From Chaetoderma sp. LZ-2023a (taxonomy: Eukaryota > Mollusca > Caudofoveata > Chaetodermatida > Chaetodermatidae), in contig CM067372.1 of NCBI GenBank assembly GCA_034401795.1, positions 15,196,943-15,260,942 of the forward strand: DNA of 64,000 nt, read 5' to 3'. This document shows positions 39,301-53,400 of the stretch, piece after piece (the stretch's first letter is position 1; every line of letters begins with the position of its first letter). A program made the translations under genes and the position numbers. A model generated the notes under the pieces. The model saw only the letters and a program-made list of their open reading frames with translations, did no database searches and was not told the origin of the DNA.

Positions 39301-41136
39301 TGATGGTCGCTGATGAGGAGGCTGGGTGTAATTACATGTTGTTAAGCTGTGGGTGGTGATGCTCGCAGATGAGGAGGCTGGGTGTAATTACATGTGGTTA
39401 GGATGTTGGTGGTGATGGTCGCTGATGAAGAGGCTGGGTGCAATTACATGTTGTTGTGATGTGGGTGGGGATGCTCGCTGATGAGGAGGCTGGGTGTAAT
39501 TACATGTTGTTATGATGTGGGTGGTGATTTTCGCTCATGAGAAGGCTGGGTGTAGTTACAAATTATTATGATGTGGGTGGTGATGGTCGCTGATGAGGAG
39601 GCTGGGTGTAATTACATGTTTTTATGATGTGGGTGGTGATGGTCGTTGATGAGGAGGCTGGGTGTATTTACATGTTTTTATGATGTGGGTGGTGATTCTC
39701 GCTGATGAAGAGGCTGGGCGTAATTACATGTTTTTATGATGTGGGTGGTGATGCTCGTTGATGAGGAGGCTGGGTGTAATTACATGTTGTTATTGTTATG
39801 ATGTGGGTGGTGATGGTCGCTGATGAGGAGGCTGGGTGTAATTACATGTTGTTATGATGTGGGTGGTGATTCTCGCTGATGAGTAGGCTGGGTGTAATTC
39901 CAAGTTTTTATGATGTGGGTGGTGCTGGTCGCTTATGAGGAGGCTGGGTGTATTTACATGTTGTTATGATGTGGGTGGTGATGCTCGTTGATGAGGAGGC
40001 TGGGTGTAATTACATGTTGTTATGATGTGGGTGTTGATGGTCACTGGAGAGGAGGCTGGGTGTAAGTATATGTTGTTATGATGTGGGTGGTGATTCTCGC
40101 TGATGAGTAGGCTGGGTGTAATTACATGTTTTTATGATGTGGGTGGTGCTGGTCGCTTATGAGGAGGCTGTGTGTATTTACATGTTGTTATGATGTGGGT
40201 GGTGATGCTCGTTGATGAGGAGGCTGGGTGTAATTACATGTTGTGATGATGTGTGTGGTGATGGTCGCTGATGGGGAGGCTGGGTGTATTTACATGTTGT
40301 TATGATGTGGGTGGTGATGGTCACTGAAGAGGAGACTGGATGTAATTACATGTTGTTATGATGTATGTAGTGATGCTCGCTGATGGGAAGGCTGGGTGTA
40401 ATTACATGTTGTTTTGATGTGGGTGGTGATGCTCACTGATGAGGAGGCTGGGTGTATTTACAAGTTGTTACGATGTGGGTGGTGATGGTCACTGATGAGG
40501 AGGCTGGGTGTAATTACATGTTGTTATGATGTGGGTGGTGATTCTCGCTGATGAGGACGCTCGGTGTAATTACATGTTTTTATGATGTTGGTGGTGATGG
40601 TCGCTGATGAGGACACTGGGTGTAATTACATGTTGTTATGATGTGGGTGTTGATGGTCACTGATGAGGAGGCTGGGTGTAAGTATATGTTGTTATGATGT
40701 GGGTGGTGATTCTCGCTGATGAGTAGGCTGGGTGTAATTACATGTTTTTATGATGTGGGTGGTGCTGGTCGCTTATGAGGAGGCTGTGTGTATTTACATG
40801 TTGTTATGATGTGGGTGGTGTTGCTCGTTGATGAGGAGGCTGGGTGTAATTACATGTTGTGATGATGTGTGTGGTGATGGTCGCTGATGGGGAGGCTGGG
40901 TGTATTTACATGTTGTTATGATGTGTGTGGTGATGGTCACTGAAGAGGAGACTGGATGTAATTACATGTTGTTATGATGTATGTAGTGATGCTCGCTGAT
41001 GGGAAGGCTGGGTGTAATTACATGTTGTTTTGATGTGGGTGGTGATGCTCGCTGATGAGGAGGCTGGGTGTATTTACAAGTTGTTACGATGTGGGTGGTG
41101 ATGGTCACTGATGAGGAGGCTGGGTGTAATTACATG
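36360..41136 (+). repeat. Block of about 1.8 kb duplicated at offset 2,978 bp
   Basis: About 36,360-38,158 matches 39,338-41,136. Marks are GTTAAGCTGTGGG (36,363 and 39,341), the 62-bp GTTATTGTTATG unit, AATTCCAAGTTTTTATG and GGTGCTGGTCGCTTATGAGG (37,161 and 40,139). Within each copy an 11-monomer (616 bp) tandem duplication is visible, at 37,041 versus 37,657 and likewise 40,019 versus 40,635. The 616-bp step therefore predates the 2,978-bp step. Confidence 0.8.
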
Positions 41137-41974
41137 TTTTTATGATGTGGGTGGTGATGGTCGTTGATGAGGAGGCTGGGTGTATTTACATGTTGTTATG
41201 ATGTGGGTGGTGATAGTCACTGATGAGGAGGCTGGATGTAATTACATCTTTTTATGATGTCGGTGGTGATGGTCGCTGATGAGGAGGCTGGGTGTAATTA
41301 CATGTTGTTAAGCTGTGGGTGGGGATGCTCGCAGATGAGGAGGCTGGGTGTAATTACATGTTGTTATGATGTTGGTGGTGATGGTCGCTGATGAAGAGGC
41401 TGGGTGCAATTACATGTTGTTGTGATGTGGGTGGCAATGCTCGCTGATGAGGAGGCTGGCTGTAATTACATGTTGTTATGATGTGGGTGGTGATTTTCGC
41501 TCATGAGAAGGCTGGGTGTAGTTACAAATTATTATGATGTGGGTGGTGATGGTCGCTGATGAGGAGGCTGGGTGTAATTACAAGTTGTTATGATGTGGGT
41601 GGAGATGCTCTCTCATGGAGAGGCTGGTTGTAATTACATGGTGTTATGATGTTGCTGGTGATGCTCGCTGTTGAGGAGGCTGGGTGTTATTACTTGTTGT
41701 TTTGATGTGGGTGGTGATACTCGCCGATGAGGAGGCTGGGTGTAATTACATGTTGTTATATGGTGGGTGGTGATGCTCACTGAAGAGGAGGCTGGGTGTA
41801 ATTACATGTTGTATGATGTGGGTGGTGATGCTCGTTGATGAGGAGGCTGGGTGTAATTACATGTTGTTATGATGTGGGTGGTGATTCTCGCTGATGAAGA
41901 GACTGGGCGTAATTACATGTTTTTATGATGTGGGTAGTGATGGTGGCTTATGAGGAGGCTGGGTGTATTTACAT

Positions 41975-44410
41975 GTTTTTATGATATGGGTGGTGATGCT
42001 CGTTGATGAGGAGGCTGGGTGTAATTACATGTTGTTATTGTTATGATGTGGGTGGTGATGGTCACTGAAGAGGAGGCTGGGTGTATTTACATGTTGTTAT
42101 GATGTGGGTGGTGATGCTCGCTGATGAGGAGGCTGGGTGTACCTACATGTTGCTATGATGTGGGTGTTGATGGTCACTGATGAGGAGGCTGGGTGTAATT
42201 ACATGTTGTTAATGTGGGTGGTGATTCTCGCTGATGAGTAGGCTGGGTGTAATTACATATTTCTTTTATGTGGGTGGTGCTGGTCGCATATGATGAGGCT
42301 GGGTGTATTTACATGTTGTTATGATGTGGGTGGTGATGCTCGTTGATGAGGAGGCTGGGTGTAATTACATGTTGTTATGGTGTGGGTGGTGATGCTCGCT
42401 AATGAGGAAGCTGGGTGTATTTACAAGTTGTTATGGTGTGGGTGGTGATGGTCACTGATGAGGATGCTGGGTGTAATTACATGTTTTTAGGATGTGGGTG
42501 GTGATGGTCGCTGATGAGGAGGCTGGGTGTAATTACATTTTGTTATGATGTGGGTGGTGTTGCTCGCCGATGAGGAGGCTGGGTGTAATTACATGTTGTT
42601 ATGATGTGGGTGGTGATGCTCGCTAATGAGGAAGCTGGGTGTATTTACAAGTTATTATGGTGTGGGTGGTGATGGTCACTGATGAGGAAGCTGGATGTAA
42701 TTACATGTTTTTATGATGTGGGTGGTGATGGTCGCTGATGAGGAGGCTGGGTGTAATTACATGTTGTTAAGCTGTGGGCGGTGATGCTCGCAGATGAGGA
42801 GGCTGGGTGTAATTACATGTTGTTAGGATGTTGGTAGTGATGGTCGCTGATGAAGAGGCTGGGTGCAATTACATGTTGTTGTGATGTGGGTGGCGATGCT
42901 CGCTGATGAGGAGGCTGGGTGTAATTACATGTTGTTATGATGTGGGTGGTGATTTTCGCTCATGAGAAGGCTGGGTGTAGTTACAAATTATTATGATGTG
43001 GGTGGTGATGGTCGTTGATGAAGAGGCTGGGTGTAATTACATGTTTTTATGATGTGGGTGGTGATGGTCGCTTATGAGGAGGCTGGGTGTATTTACATGT
43101 TTTTATGATGGGGGTGGTGATTCTCGCTGATGAAGAGGCTGGGCGTAATTACATGTTTTTATGATGTGGGTGGTGATGCTCGTTGATGAGGAGGCTGGGT
43201 GTAATTACATGTTGTTATTGTTATGATGTGGGTGGTGATGGTCACTGAAGAGGAGGCTGGGTGTATTTACATGTTGTTATGATGTGGGTGGTGATGCTCG
43301 CTGATGAGGAGGCTGGGTGTACCTACATGTTGCTATGATGTGGGTGTTGATGGTCACTGATGAGGAGGCTGGGTGTAATTACATGTTGTTAATGTGGGTG
43401 GTGATTCTCGCTGATGAGTAGGCTGGGTGTAATTACATGTTTCTTTTATGTGGGTGGTGCTGGTCGCTTATGAGGAGGCTGGGTGTATTTACATGTTGTT
43501 ATGATGTTGGTGGTGATGCTCGTTGATGAGGAGGCTGGGTGTAATTACATGTTGTTATGGTGTGGGTGGTGATGCTCGCTAATGAGGAAGCTGGGTGTAT
43601 TTACAAGTTGTTATGGTGTGGGTGGTGATGGTCACTGATGAGGATGCTGGGTGTAATTACATGTTTTTAGGATGTGGGTGGTGATGGTCGCTGATGAGGA
43701 GGCTGGGTGTAATTACATTTTGTTATGATGTGGGTGGTGTTGCTCGCCGATGAGGAGGCTGGGTGTAATTACATGTTGTTATGATGTGGGTGGTGATGCT
43801 CGCTAATGAGGAAGCTGGGTGTATTTACAAGTTATTATGGTGTGGGTGGTGATGGTCACTGATGAGGAAGCTGGATGTAATTACATGTTTTTATGATGTG
43901 GGTGGTGATGGTCGCTGATGAGGAGGCTGGGTGTAATTACATGTTGTTAAGCTGTGGGCGGTGATGCTCGCAGATGAGGAGGCTGGGTGTAATTACATGT
44001 TGTTAGGATGTTGGTAGTGATGGTCGCTGATGAAGAGGCTGGGTGCAATTACATGTTGTTGTGATGTGGGTGGCGATGCTCGCTGATGAGGAGGCTGGGT
44101 GTAATTACATGTTGTTATGATGTGGGTGGTGATTTTCGCTCATGAGAAGGCTGGGTGTAGTTACAAATTATTATGATGTGGGTGGTGATGGTCGTTGATG
44201 AGGAGGCTGGGTGTAATTACATGTTTTTATGATGTGGGTGGTGATGGTCGCTTATGAGGAGGCTGGGTGTATTTACATGTTTTTATGATGGGGGTGGTGA
44301 TTCTCGCTGATGAAGAGGCTGGGCGTAATTACATGTTTTTATGATGTGGGTGGTGATGCTCGTTGATGAGGAGGCTGGGTGTAATTACATGTTGTTATTG
44401 TTATGATGTC
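41975..44410 (+). repeat. Tandem duplication, 1,180-bp unit
   Basis: Copy 1 is about 41,975-43,154 and copy 2 about 43,155-44,410. Marks are GTCACTGAAGAGGAGGCTGG (42,061 and 43,241), the two-base-short GTTAATGTGGGTGG unit (about 42,208 and 43,388), TTTTTAGGATGTGGG (42,484 and 43,664) and the 62-bp GTTATTGTTATG unit near each end. 1,180 equals 21 x 56 plus 4, the net effect of the six-base insertion and the two-base deletion. Confidence 0.88.
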
Positions 44411-47400
44411 GGTGGTGATGGTCGCTGATGAGGAGGCTCGGTGTAATTACATGTTGTTTTGATGTGGGTGGTGATGCTCACTGATGAGGAGGCTGGGTGT
44501 ATTTACAAGTTGTTACGATGTGGGTGGTGATGGTCACTGATGAGGAGGCTGGGTGTAATTACATGTTGTTATGATGTGGGTGGTGATTCTCGCTTATGAG
44601 GGCGCTGGGTGTAATTACATGTTTTTATGATGTGGGTGGTGATGGTCGCTGATGAGGACACTGGGTGTAATTACATGTTGTTATGATGTGGGTGTTGATG
44701 GTCACTGATGAGGAGGCTGGGTGTAAGTATATGTTGTTATGATGTGGGTGGTGATTCTCGCTGATGAGTAGGCTGGGTGTAATTACATGTTTTTATGATG
44801 TGGGTGGTGCTGGTCGCTTATGAGGAGGCTGTGTGTATTTACATGTTGTTATGATGTGGGTGGTGATGCTCGTTGATGAGGAGGCTGGGTGTAATTACAT
44901 GTTGTGATGATGTGTATGGTGATGGTCGCTGATGGGGAGGCTGGGTGTATTTACATGTTGTTATGATGTGGGTGGTGATGGTCACTGAAGAGGAGACTGG
45001 ATGTAATTACATGTTGTTATGATGTATGTAGTGATGCTCGCTGATGGGAAGGCTGGGTGTAATTACATGTTGTTTTGATGTGGGTGGTGATGCTCGCTGA
45101 TGAGGAGGCTGGGTGTATTTACAAGTTGTTACGATGTGGGTGGTGATGGTCACTGATGAGGAGGCTGGGTGTAATTACATGTTGTTATGATGTGGGTGGT
45201 GATTCTCGCTGATGAGGACGCTGGGTGTAATTACATGTTTTTATGATGTGGGTGGTGATGGTCGCTGATGAGGAGACTGGGTGTATTTACATGTTGTTAT
45301 GATGTGGGTGGTGATAGTCACTGATGAGGAGGCTGGATGTAATTACATGTTTTTATGATGTCGGTGGTGATGGTCGCTGAAGAGGAGGCTGGGTGTAATT
45401 ACATGTTGTTAAGCTGTGGGTGGTGATGCTCGCAGATGAGGAGGCTGGGTGTAATTACATGTTGTTATGATGTTGGTGGTGATGGTCGCTGATGAAGAGG
45501 CTGGGTGCAATTACATGTTGTTGTGATGTGGGTGGCGATGCTCGCTGATGAGGAGGCTGGGTGTAATTACATGTTGTTATGATGTGGGTGGTGATTTTCG
45601 CTCATGAGAAGGCTGGGTGTAGTTACAAATTATTATGATGTGGGTGGTGATGGTCGCTGATGAGGAGGCTGGGTGTAATTACAAGTTGTTATGATGTGGG
45701 TGGAGATGCTCTCTCATGGAGAGGCTGGTTGTAATTACATGGTGTTATGATGTTGCTGGTGATGCTCGCTGTTGAGGAGGCTGGGTGTTATTACTTGTTG
45801 TTTTGATGTGGGTGGTGATACTCGCCGATGAGGAGGCTGGGTGTAATTACATGTTGTTATATGGTGGGTGGTGATGCTCACTGAAGAGGAAGCTGGGTGT
45901 AATTACATGTTGTATGATGTGGGTGGTGATGCTCGTTGATGAGGAGGCTGGGTGTAATTACATGTTGTTATGATGTGGGTGATGATTCTCGCTGATGAAG
46001 AGGCTGGGCGTAATTACATGTTTTTATGATGTGGGTGGTGATGGTGGCTTATGAGGAGGCTGGGTGTATTTACATGTTTTTATGATATGGGTGGTGATGG
46101 TCGCTGATGAGGACACTGGGTGTAATTACATGTTGTTATGATGTGGGTGTTGATTCTCGCTGATGAGTAGGCTGGGTGTAATTACATGTTTTTATGATGT
46201 GGGTGGTGCTGGTCGCTTATGAGGAGGCTGTGTGTATTTACATGTTGTTATGATGTGGGTGGTGATGCTCGTTGATGAGGAGGCTGGGTGTAATTACATG
46301 TTGTTTTGATGTGGGTGGTGATGCTCGCTGATGAGGAGGCTGGGTGTATTTACAAGTTGTTACGATGTGGGTGGTGATGGTCACTGATGAGGAGGCTGGG
46401 TGTAATTACATGTTTTTATGATGTGGGTGGTGATTCTCGCTGATGAGGACGCTGGGTGTAATTACATGTTTTTATGATGTGGGTGGTGATGGTCGCTGAT
46501 GAGGAGGCTGGGTGTATTTACATGTTGTTATGATGTGGGTGGTGATAGTCACTGATGAGGAGGCTGGATGTAATTACATGTTTTTATGATGTCGGTGGTG
46601 ATGGTCGCTGATGAGGAGGCTGGGTGTAATTACATGTTGTTATGATGTTGGTGGTGATGGTCGCTGATGAAGAGGCTGGGTGCAATTACATGTTGTTGTG
46701 ATGTGGGTGGCGATGCTCGCTGATGAGGAGGCTGGGTGTAATTACATGTTGTTATGATGTGGGTGGTGATTTTCGCTCATGAGAAGGCTGGGTGTAGTTA
46801 CAAATTATTATGATGTGGGTGGTGATGGTCGCTGATGAGGAGGCTGGGTGTAATTACAAGTTGTTATGATGTGGGTGGAGATGCTCTCTCATGGAGAGGC
46901 TGGTTGTAATTACATGGTGTTATGATGTTGCTGGTGATGCTCGCTGTTGAGGAGGCTGGGTGTTATTACTTGTTGTTTTGATGTGGGTGGTGATACTCGC
47001 CGATGAGGAGGCTGGGTGTAATTACATGTTGTTATATGGTGGGTGGTGATGCTCACTGAAGAGGAGGCTGGGTGTAATTACATGTTGTATGATGTGGGTG
47101 GTGATGCTCGTTGATGAGGAGGCTGGGTGTAATTACATGTTGTTATGATGTGTGTGGTGATTCTCGCCGATGAAGAGGCTGGGCGTAATTACATGTTTTT
47201 ATGATGTGGGTGGTGATGGTCGCTGATGAGGACACTGGGTGTAATTACATGTTGTTATGATGTGTGTGTTGATGGTCACTGATGAGGAGGCTGGGTGTAA
47301 GTATATGTTGTTATGATGTGGGTGGTGATTCTCGCTGATGAGTAGGCTGGGTGTAATTACATGTTTTTATGATGTGGGTGGTGCTGGTCGCTTATGAGGA

Positions 47401-50400
47401 GGCTGTGTGTATTTACATGTTGTTATGATGTGGGTGGTGATGCTCGTTGATGAGGAGGCTGGGTGTAATTACATGTTGTGATGATGTGTATGGTGATGGT
47501 CGCTGATGGGGAGGCTGGTGTATTTACATGTTGTTATGATGTGGGTGGTGATGGTCACTGAAGAGGAGACTGGATGTAATTACATGTTGTTATGATGTAT
47601 GTAGTGATGCTCGCTGATGGGAAGGCTGGGTGTAATTACATGTTGTTTTGATGTGGGTGGTGATGCTCGCTGATGAGGAGGCTGGGTGTATTTACAAGTT
47701 GTTACGATGTGGGTGGTGATGGTCACTGATGAGGAGGCTGGGTGTAATTACATGTTGTTATGATGTGGGTGGTGATTTTCGCTGATGAGGACGCTGGGTG
47801 TAATTACATGTTTTTATGATGTGGGTGGTGATGGTCGCTGATGAGGAGGCTGGGTGTATTCACATGTTGTTATGATGTGGGTGGTGATAGTCACTGATGA
47901 GGAGGCTGGATGTAATTACATGTTTTTATGATGTCGGTGGTGATGGTCGCTGATGAGGAGGCTGGGTGTAATTACATGTTGTTAAGCTGTGGGTGGTGAT
48001 GCTCGCAGATGAGGAGGCTGGGTGTAATTACATGTTGTTATGATGTTGGTGGTGATGGTCGCTGATGAAGAGGCTGGGTGCAATTACATGTTGTTGTGAT
48101 GTGGGTGGCGATGCTCGCTGATGAGGAGGCTCGGTGTAATTACATGTTGTTATGATGTGGGTGGTGATTTTCGCTCATGAGAAGGCTGGGTGTAGTTACA
48201 AATTATTATGATGTGGGTGGTGATGGTCGCTGATGAGGAGGCTGGGTGTAATTACAAGTTGTTATGATGTGGGTGGAGATGCTCTCTCATGGAGAGGCTG
48301 GTTGTAATTACATGGTGTTATGATGTTGCTGGTGATGCTCGCTGTTGAGGAGGCTGGGTGTTATTACTTGTTGTTTTGATGTGGGTGGTGATACTCGCCG
48401 ATGAGGAGGCTGGGTGTAATTACATGTTGTTATATGGTGGGTGGTGATGCTCACTGAAGAGGAGGCTGGGTGTAATTACATGTTGTATGATGTGGGTGGT
48501 GATGCTCGTTGATGAGGAGGCTGGGTGTAATTACATGTTGTTATGATGTGGGTGGTGATTCTCGCTGATGAAGAGGCTGGGCGTAATTACATGTTTTTAT
48601 GATGTGGGTGGTGATGGTGGCTTATGAGGAGGCTGGGTGTATTTACATGTTTTTATGATATGGGTGGTGATGCTCGTTGATGAGGAGGCTGGGTGTAATT
48701 ACATGTTGTTATTGTTATGATGTGGGTGGTGATGGTCACTGAAGAGGAGGCTGGGTGTATTTACATGTTGTTATGATGTGGGTGGTGATGCTCGCTGATG
48801 AGGAGGCTGGGTGTAACTACATGTTGCAATGATGTGGGTGTTGATGGTCACTGATGAGGAGGCTGGGTGTAATTACATGTTTCTTTTATGTGGGTGATGC
48901 TGGTCGCTTATGAGGAGGCTGGGTGTATTTACATGTTGTTATGATGTGGGTGGTGATGCTCGTTGATGAGGAGGCTGGGTGTAATTATATGTTGTTATGA
49001 TGTGGGTGGTGATGGTCACTGAAGAGGAGGCTGGGTGTATTTACATGTTGTTATGATGTGGGTGGTGATGCTCGCTGATGAGAAGGCTGGGTGTAATTAC
49101 ATGTTGCTATGAGGTGGGTGTTGATGGTCACTGATAAGGAGGCTGGGTGTAATTATATGTTGTTATGATTTGGGTGGTGATGCTCGCTGATGAGGAGGCT
49201 GGGTGTAATTACATGTTGTTATGATGTGGGTGGTGATGCTCGTTGATGAGGAGGCTGGGTGTAATTACATGTTGTGATGATGTGTGTGGTGATGGTCGCT
49301 GATGAGGAGGCTGGGTGTATTTACATGTTGTTATGATGTGGGTGGTGATGGTCACTGCAGAGGAGACTGGGTTTAATTACATGTTGTTATGATGTGGGTA
49401 GTGATGCTCGCTGATGGGACGGCTGGGTGTAATTACGTGCTGTTTTGATGTGTGTGGTGATGCTCGCTGATGAGGAGGCTGGGTGTATTTACAAGTTATT
49501 ACGATGTGGGTGGTGATGGTCACTGATGAGGAGGCTGGGTGTAATTAAATGTTGTTATGATGTGGGTGGTGATGGTCGCTGATGAGGAGGCTGGGTGTAT
49601 TTACATGTTGTTATGATGTTACTGGTGATGCTCGCTGTTGAGGAGGCTGGGTGTTATTACTTGTTGTTTTGATGTGGGTGGGTATACTCGCCGATGAGCA
49701 GGCTGGGTGTAATTACATGTTGTTATGTGGTGGGTGGTGATGCTCACTGAAGAGGAGGCTGTGTGTAATTACATGTTGGTATGATGTGGGTGGTGATGGT
49801 CACTGATGAGGAGGCTCGGTGTAATTACATGTTGTTATTGGTATGATGTGGGTGGTGATGGTCACTGAAGATGAGGCTGGGTGTATTTACATGTTGCTAT
49901 GATGTGGGTGTTGATGGTCGCTGATGAAGAGGCTGGGTGCAATTACATGTTGTTGTGATGTGGGTGGCGATGCTCGCTGATGAGGAGGCTGGGTGTAATT
50001 ACATGTTGTTATGATGTGGGTGGTGATTTTCGCTCATGAGAAGGCTGGGTGTAGTTACAAATTATTATGATGTGGGTGGTGATGGTCGTTGATGAGGAGG
50101 CTGGGTGTAATTACATGTTTTTATGATGTGGGTGGTGATGGTCGCTTATGAGGAGGCTGGGTGTATTTACATGTTTTTATGATGGGGGTGGTGATTCTCG
50201 CTGATGAAGAGGCTGGGCGTAATTACATGTTTTTATGATGTGGGTGGTGATGCTCGTTGATGAGGAGGCTGGGTGTAATTACATGTTGTTATTGTTATGA
50301 TGTCGGTGGTGATGGTCGCTGATGAGGAGGCTCGGTGTAATTACATGTTGTTTTGATGTGTGTGGTGATGCTCACTGATGAGGAGGCTGGGTGTATTTAC

Positions 50401-53400
50401 AAGTTGTTACGATGTGGGTGGTGATGGTCACTGATGAGGAGGCTGGGTGTAATTACATGTTGTTATGATGTGGGTGGTGATTCTCGCTTATGAGGGCGCT
50501 GGGTGTAATTACATGTTTTTATGATGTGGGTGGTGATGGTCGCTGATGAGGACACTGGGTGTAATTACATGTTGTTATGATGTGGGTGTTGATGGTCACT
50601 GATGAGGAGGCTGGGTGTAAGTATATGTTGTTATGATGTGGGTGGTGATTCTCGCTGATGAGTAGGCTGGGTGTAATTACATGTTTTTATGATGTGGGTG
50701 GTGCTGGTCGCTTATGAGGAGGCTGTGTGTATTTACATGTTGTTATGATGTGGGTGGTGATGCTCGTTGATGAGGAGGCTGGGTGTAATTACATGTTGTG
50801 ATGATGTGTATGGTGATGGTCGCTGATGGGGAGGCTGGGTGTATTTACATGTTGTTATGATGTGGGTGGTGATGGTCACTGAAGAGGAGACTGGATGTAA
50901 TTACATGTTGTTATGATGTATGTAGTGATGCTCGCTGATGGGAAGGCTGGGTGTAATTACATGTTGTTTTGATGTGGGTGGTGATGCTCGCTGATGAGGA
51001 GGCTGGGTGTATTTACAAGTTGTTACGATGTGGGTGGTGATGGTCACTGATGAGGAGGCTGGGTGTAATTACATGTTGTTATGATGTGGGTGGTGATTCT
51101 CGCTGATGAGGACGCTGGGTGTAATTACATGTTTTTATGATGTGGGTGGTGATGGTCGCTGATGAGGAGACTGGGTGTATTTACATGTTGTTATGATGTG
51201 GGTGGTGATAGTCACTGATGAGGAGGCTGGATGTAATTACATGTTTTTATGATGTCGGTGGTGATGGTCGCTGATGAGGAGGCTGGGTGTAATTACATGT
51301 TGTTAAGCTGTGGGTGGTGATGCTCGCAGATGAGGAGGCTGGGTGTAATTACATGTTGTTATGATGTTGGTGGTGATGGTCGCTGATGAAGAGGCTGGGT
51401 GCAATTACATGTTGTTGTGATGTGGGTGGCGATGCTCGCTGATGAGGAGGCTGGGTGTAATTACATGTTGTTATGATGTGGGTGGTGATTTTCGCTCATG
51501 AGAAGGCTGGGTGTAGTTACAAATTATTATGATGTGGGTGGTGATGGTCGCTGATGAGGAGGCTGGGTGTAATTACAAGTTGTTATGATGTGGGTGGAGA
51601 TGCTCTCTCATGGAGAGGCTGGTTGTAATTACATGGTGTTATGATGTTGCTGGTGATGCTCGCTGTTGAGGAGGCTGGGTGTTATTACTTGTTGTTTTGA
51701 TGTGGGTGGTGATACTCGCCGATGAGGAGGCTGGGTGTAATTACATGTTGTTATATGGTGGGTGGTGATGCTCACTGAAGAGGAAGCTGGGTGTAATTAC
51801 ATGTTGTATGATGTGGGTGGTGATGCTCGTTGATGAGGAGGCTGGGTGTAATTACATGTTGTTATGATGTGGGTGATGATTCTCGCTGATGAAGAGGCTG
51901 GGCGTAATTACATGTTTTTATGATGTGGGTGGTGATGGTGGCTTATGAGGAGGCTGGGTGTATTTACATGTTTTTATGATATGGGTGGTGATGGTCGCTG
52001 ATGAGGACACTGGGTATAATTACATGTTGTTATGATGTGGGTGTTGATTCTCGCTGATGAGTAGGCTGGGTGTAATTACATGTTTTTATGATGTGGGTGG
52101 TGCTGGTCGCTTATGAGGAGGCTGTGTGTATTTACATGTTGTTATGATGTGGGTGGTGATGCTCGTTGATGAGGAGGCTGGGTGTAATTACATGTTGTTT
52201 TTATGTGGGTGGTGATGCTCGCTGATGAGGAGGCTGGGTGTATTTACAAGTTGTTACGATGTGGGTGGTGATGGTCACTGATGAGGAGGCTGGGTGTAAT
52301 TACATGTTGTTATGATGTGGGTGGTGATTCTCGCTGATGAGGACGCTGGGTGTAATTACATGTTTTTATGATGTGGGTGGTGATGGTCGCTGATGAGGAG
52401 GCTGGGTGTATTTACATGTTGTTATGATGTGGGTGGTGATAGTCACTGATGAGGAGGCTGGATGTAATTACATGTTTTTATGATGTCGGTGGTGATGGTC
52501 GCTGATGAGGAGGCTGGGTGTAATTACATGTTGTTATGATGTTGGTGGTGATGGTCGCTGATGAAGAGGCTGGGTGCAATTACATGTTGTTGTGATGTGG
52601 GTGGCGATGCTCGCTGATGAGGAGGCTGGGTGTAATTACATGTTGTTATGATGTGGGTGGTGATTTTCGCTCATGAGAAGGCTGGGTGTAGTTACAAATT
52701 ATTATGATGTGGGTGGTGATGGTCGCTGATGAGGAGGCTGGGTGTAATTACAAGTTGTTATGATGTGGGTGGAGATGCTCTCTCATGGAGAGGCTGGTTG
52801 TAATTACATGGTGTTATGATGTTGCTGGTGATGCTCGCTGTTGAGGAGGCTGGGTGTTATTACTTGTTGTTTTGATGTGGGTGGTGATACTCGCCGATGA
52901 GGAGGCTGGGTGTAATTACATGTTGTTATATGGTGGGTGGTGATGCTCACTGAAGAGGAGGCTGGGTGTAATTACATGTTGTATGATGTGGGTGGTGATG
53001 CTCGTTGATGAGGAGGCTGGGTGTAATTACATGTTGTTATGATGTGTGTGGTGATTCTCGCTGATGAAGAGGCTGGGCGTAATTACATGTTTTTATGATG
53101 TGGGTGGTGATGGTGGCTTATGAGGAGGCTGGGTGTATTTACATGTTTTTATGATATGGGTGGTGATGGTCGCTGATGAGGACACTGGGTGTAATTACAT
53201 GTTGTTATGATGTGTGTGTTGATGGTCACTGATGAGGAGGCTGGGTGTAAGTATATGTTGTTATGATGTGGGTGGTGATTCTCGCTGATGAGTAGGCTGG
53301 GTGTAATTACATGTTTTTATGATGTGGGTGGTGCTGGTCGCTTATGAGGAGGCTGTGTGTATTTACATCTTGTTATGATGTGGGTGGTGATGCTCGTTGA

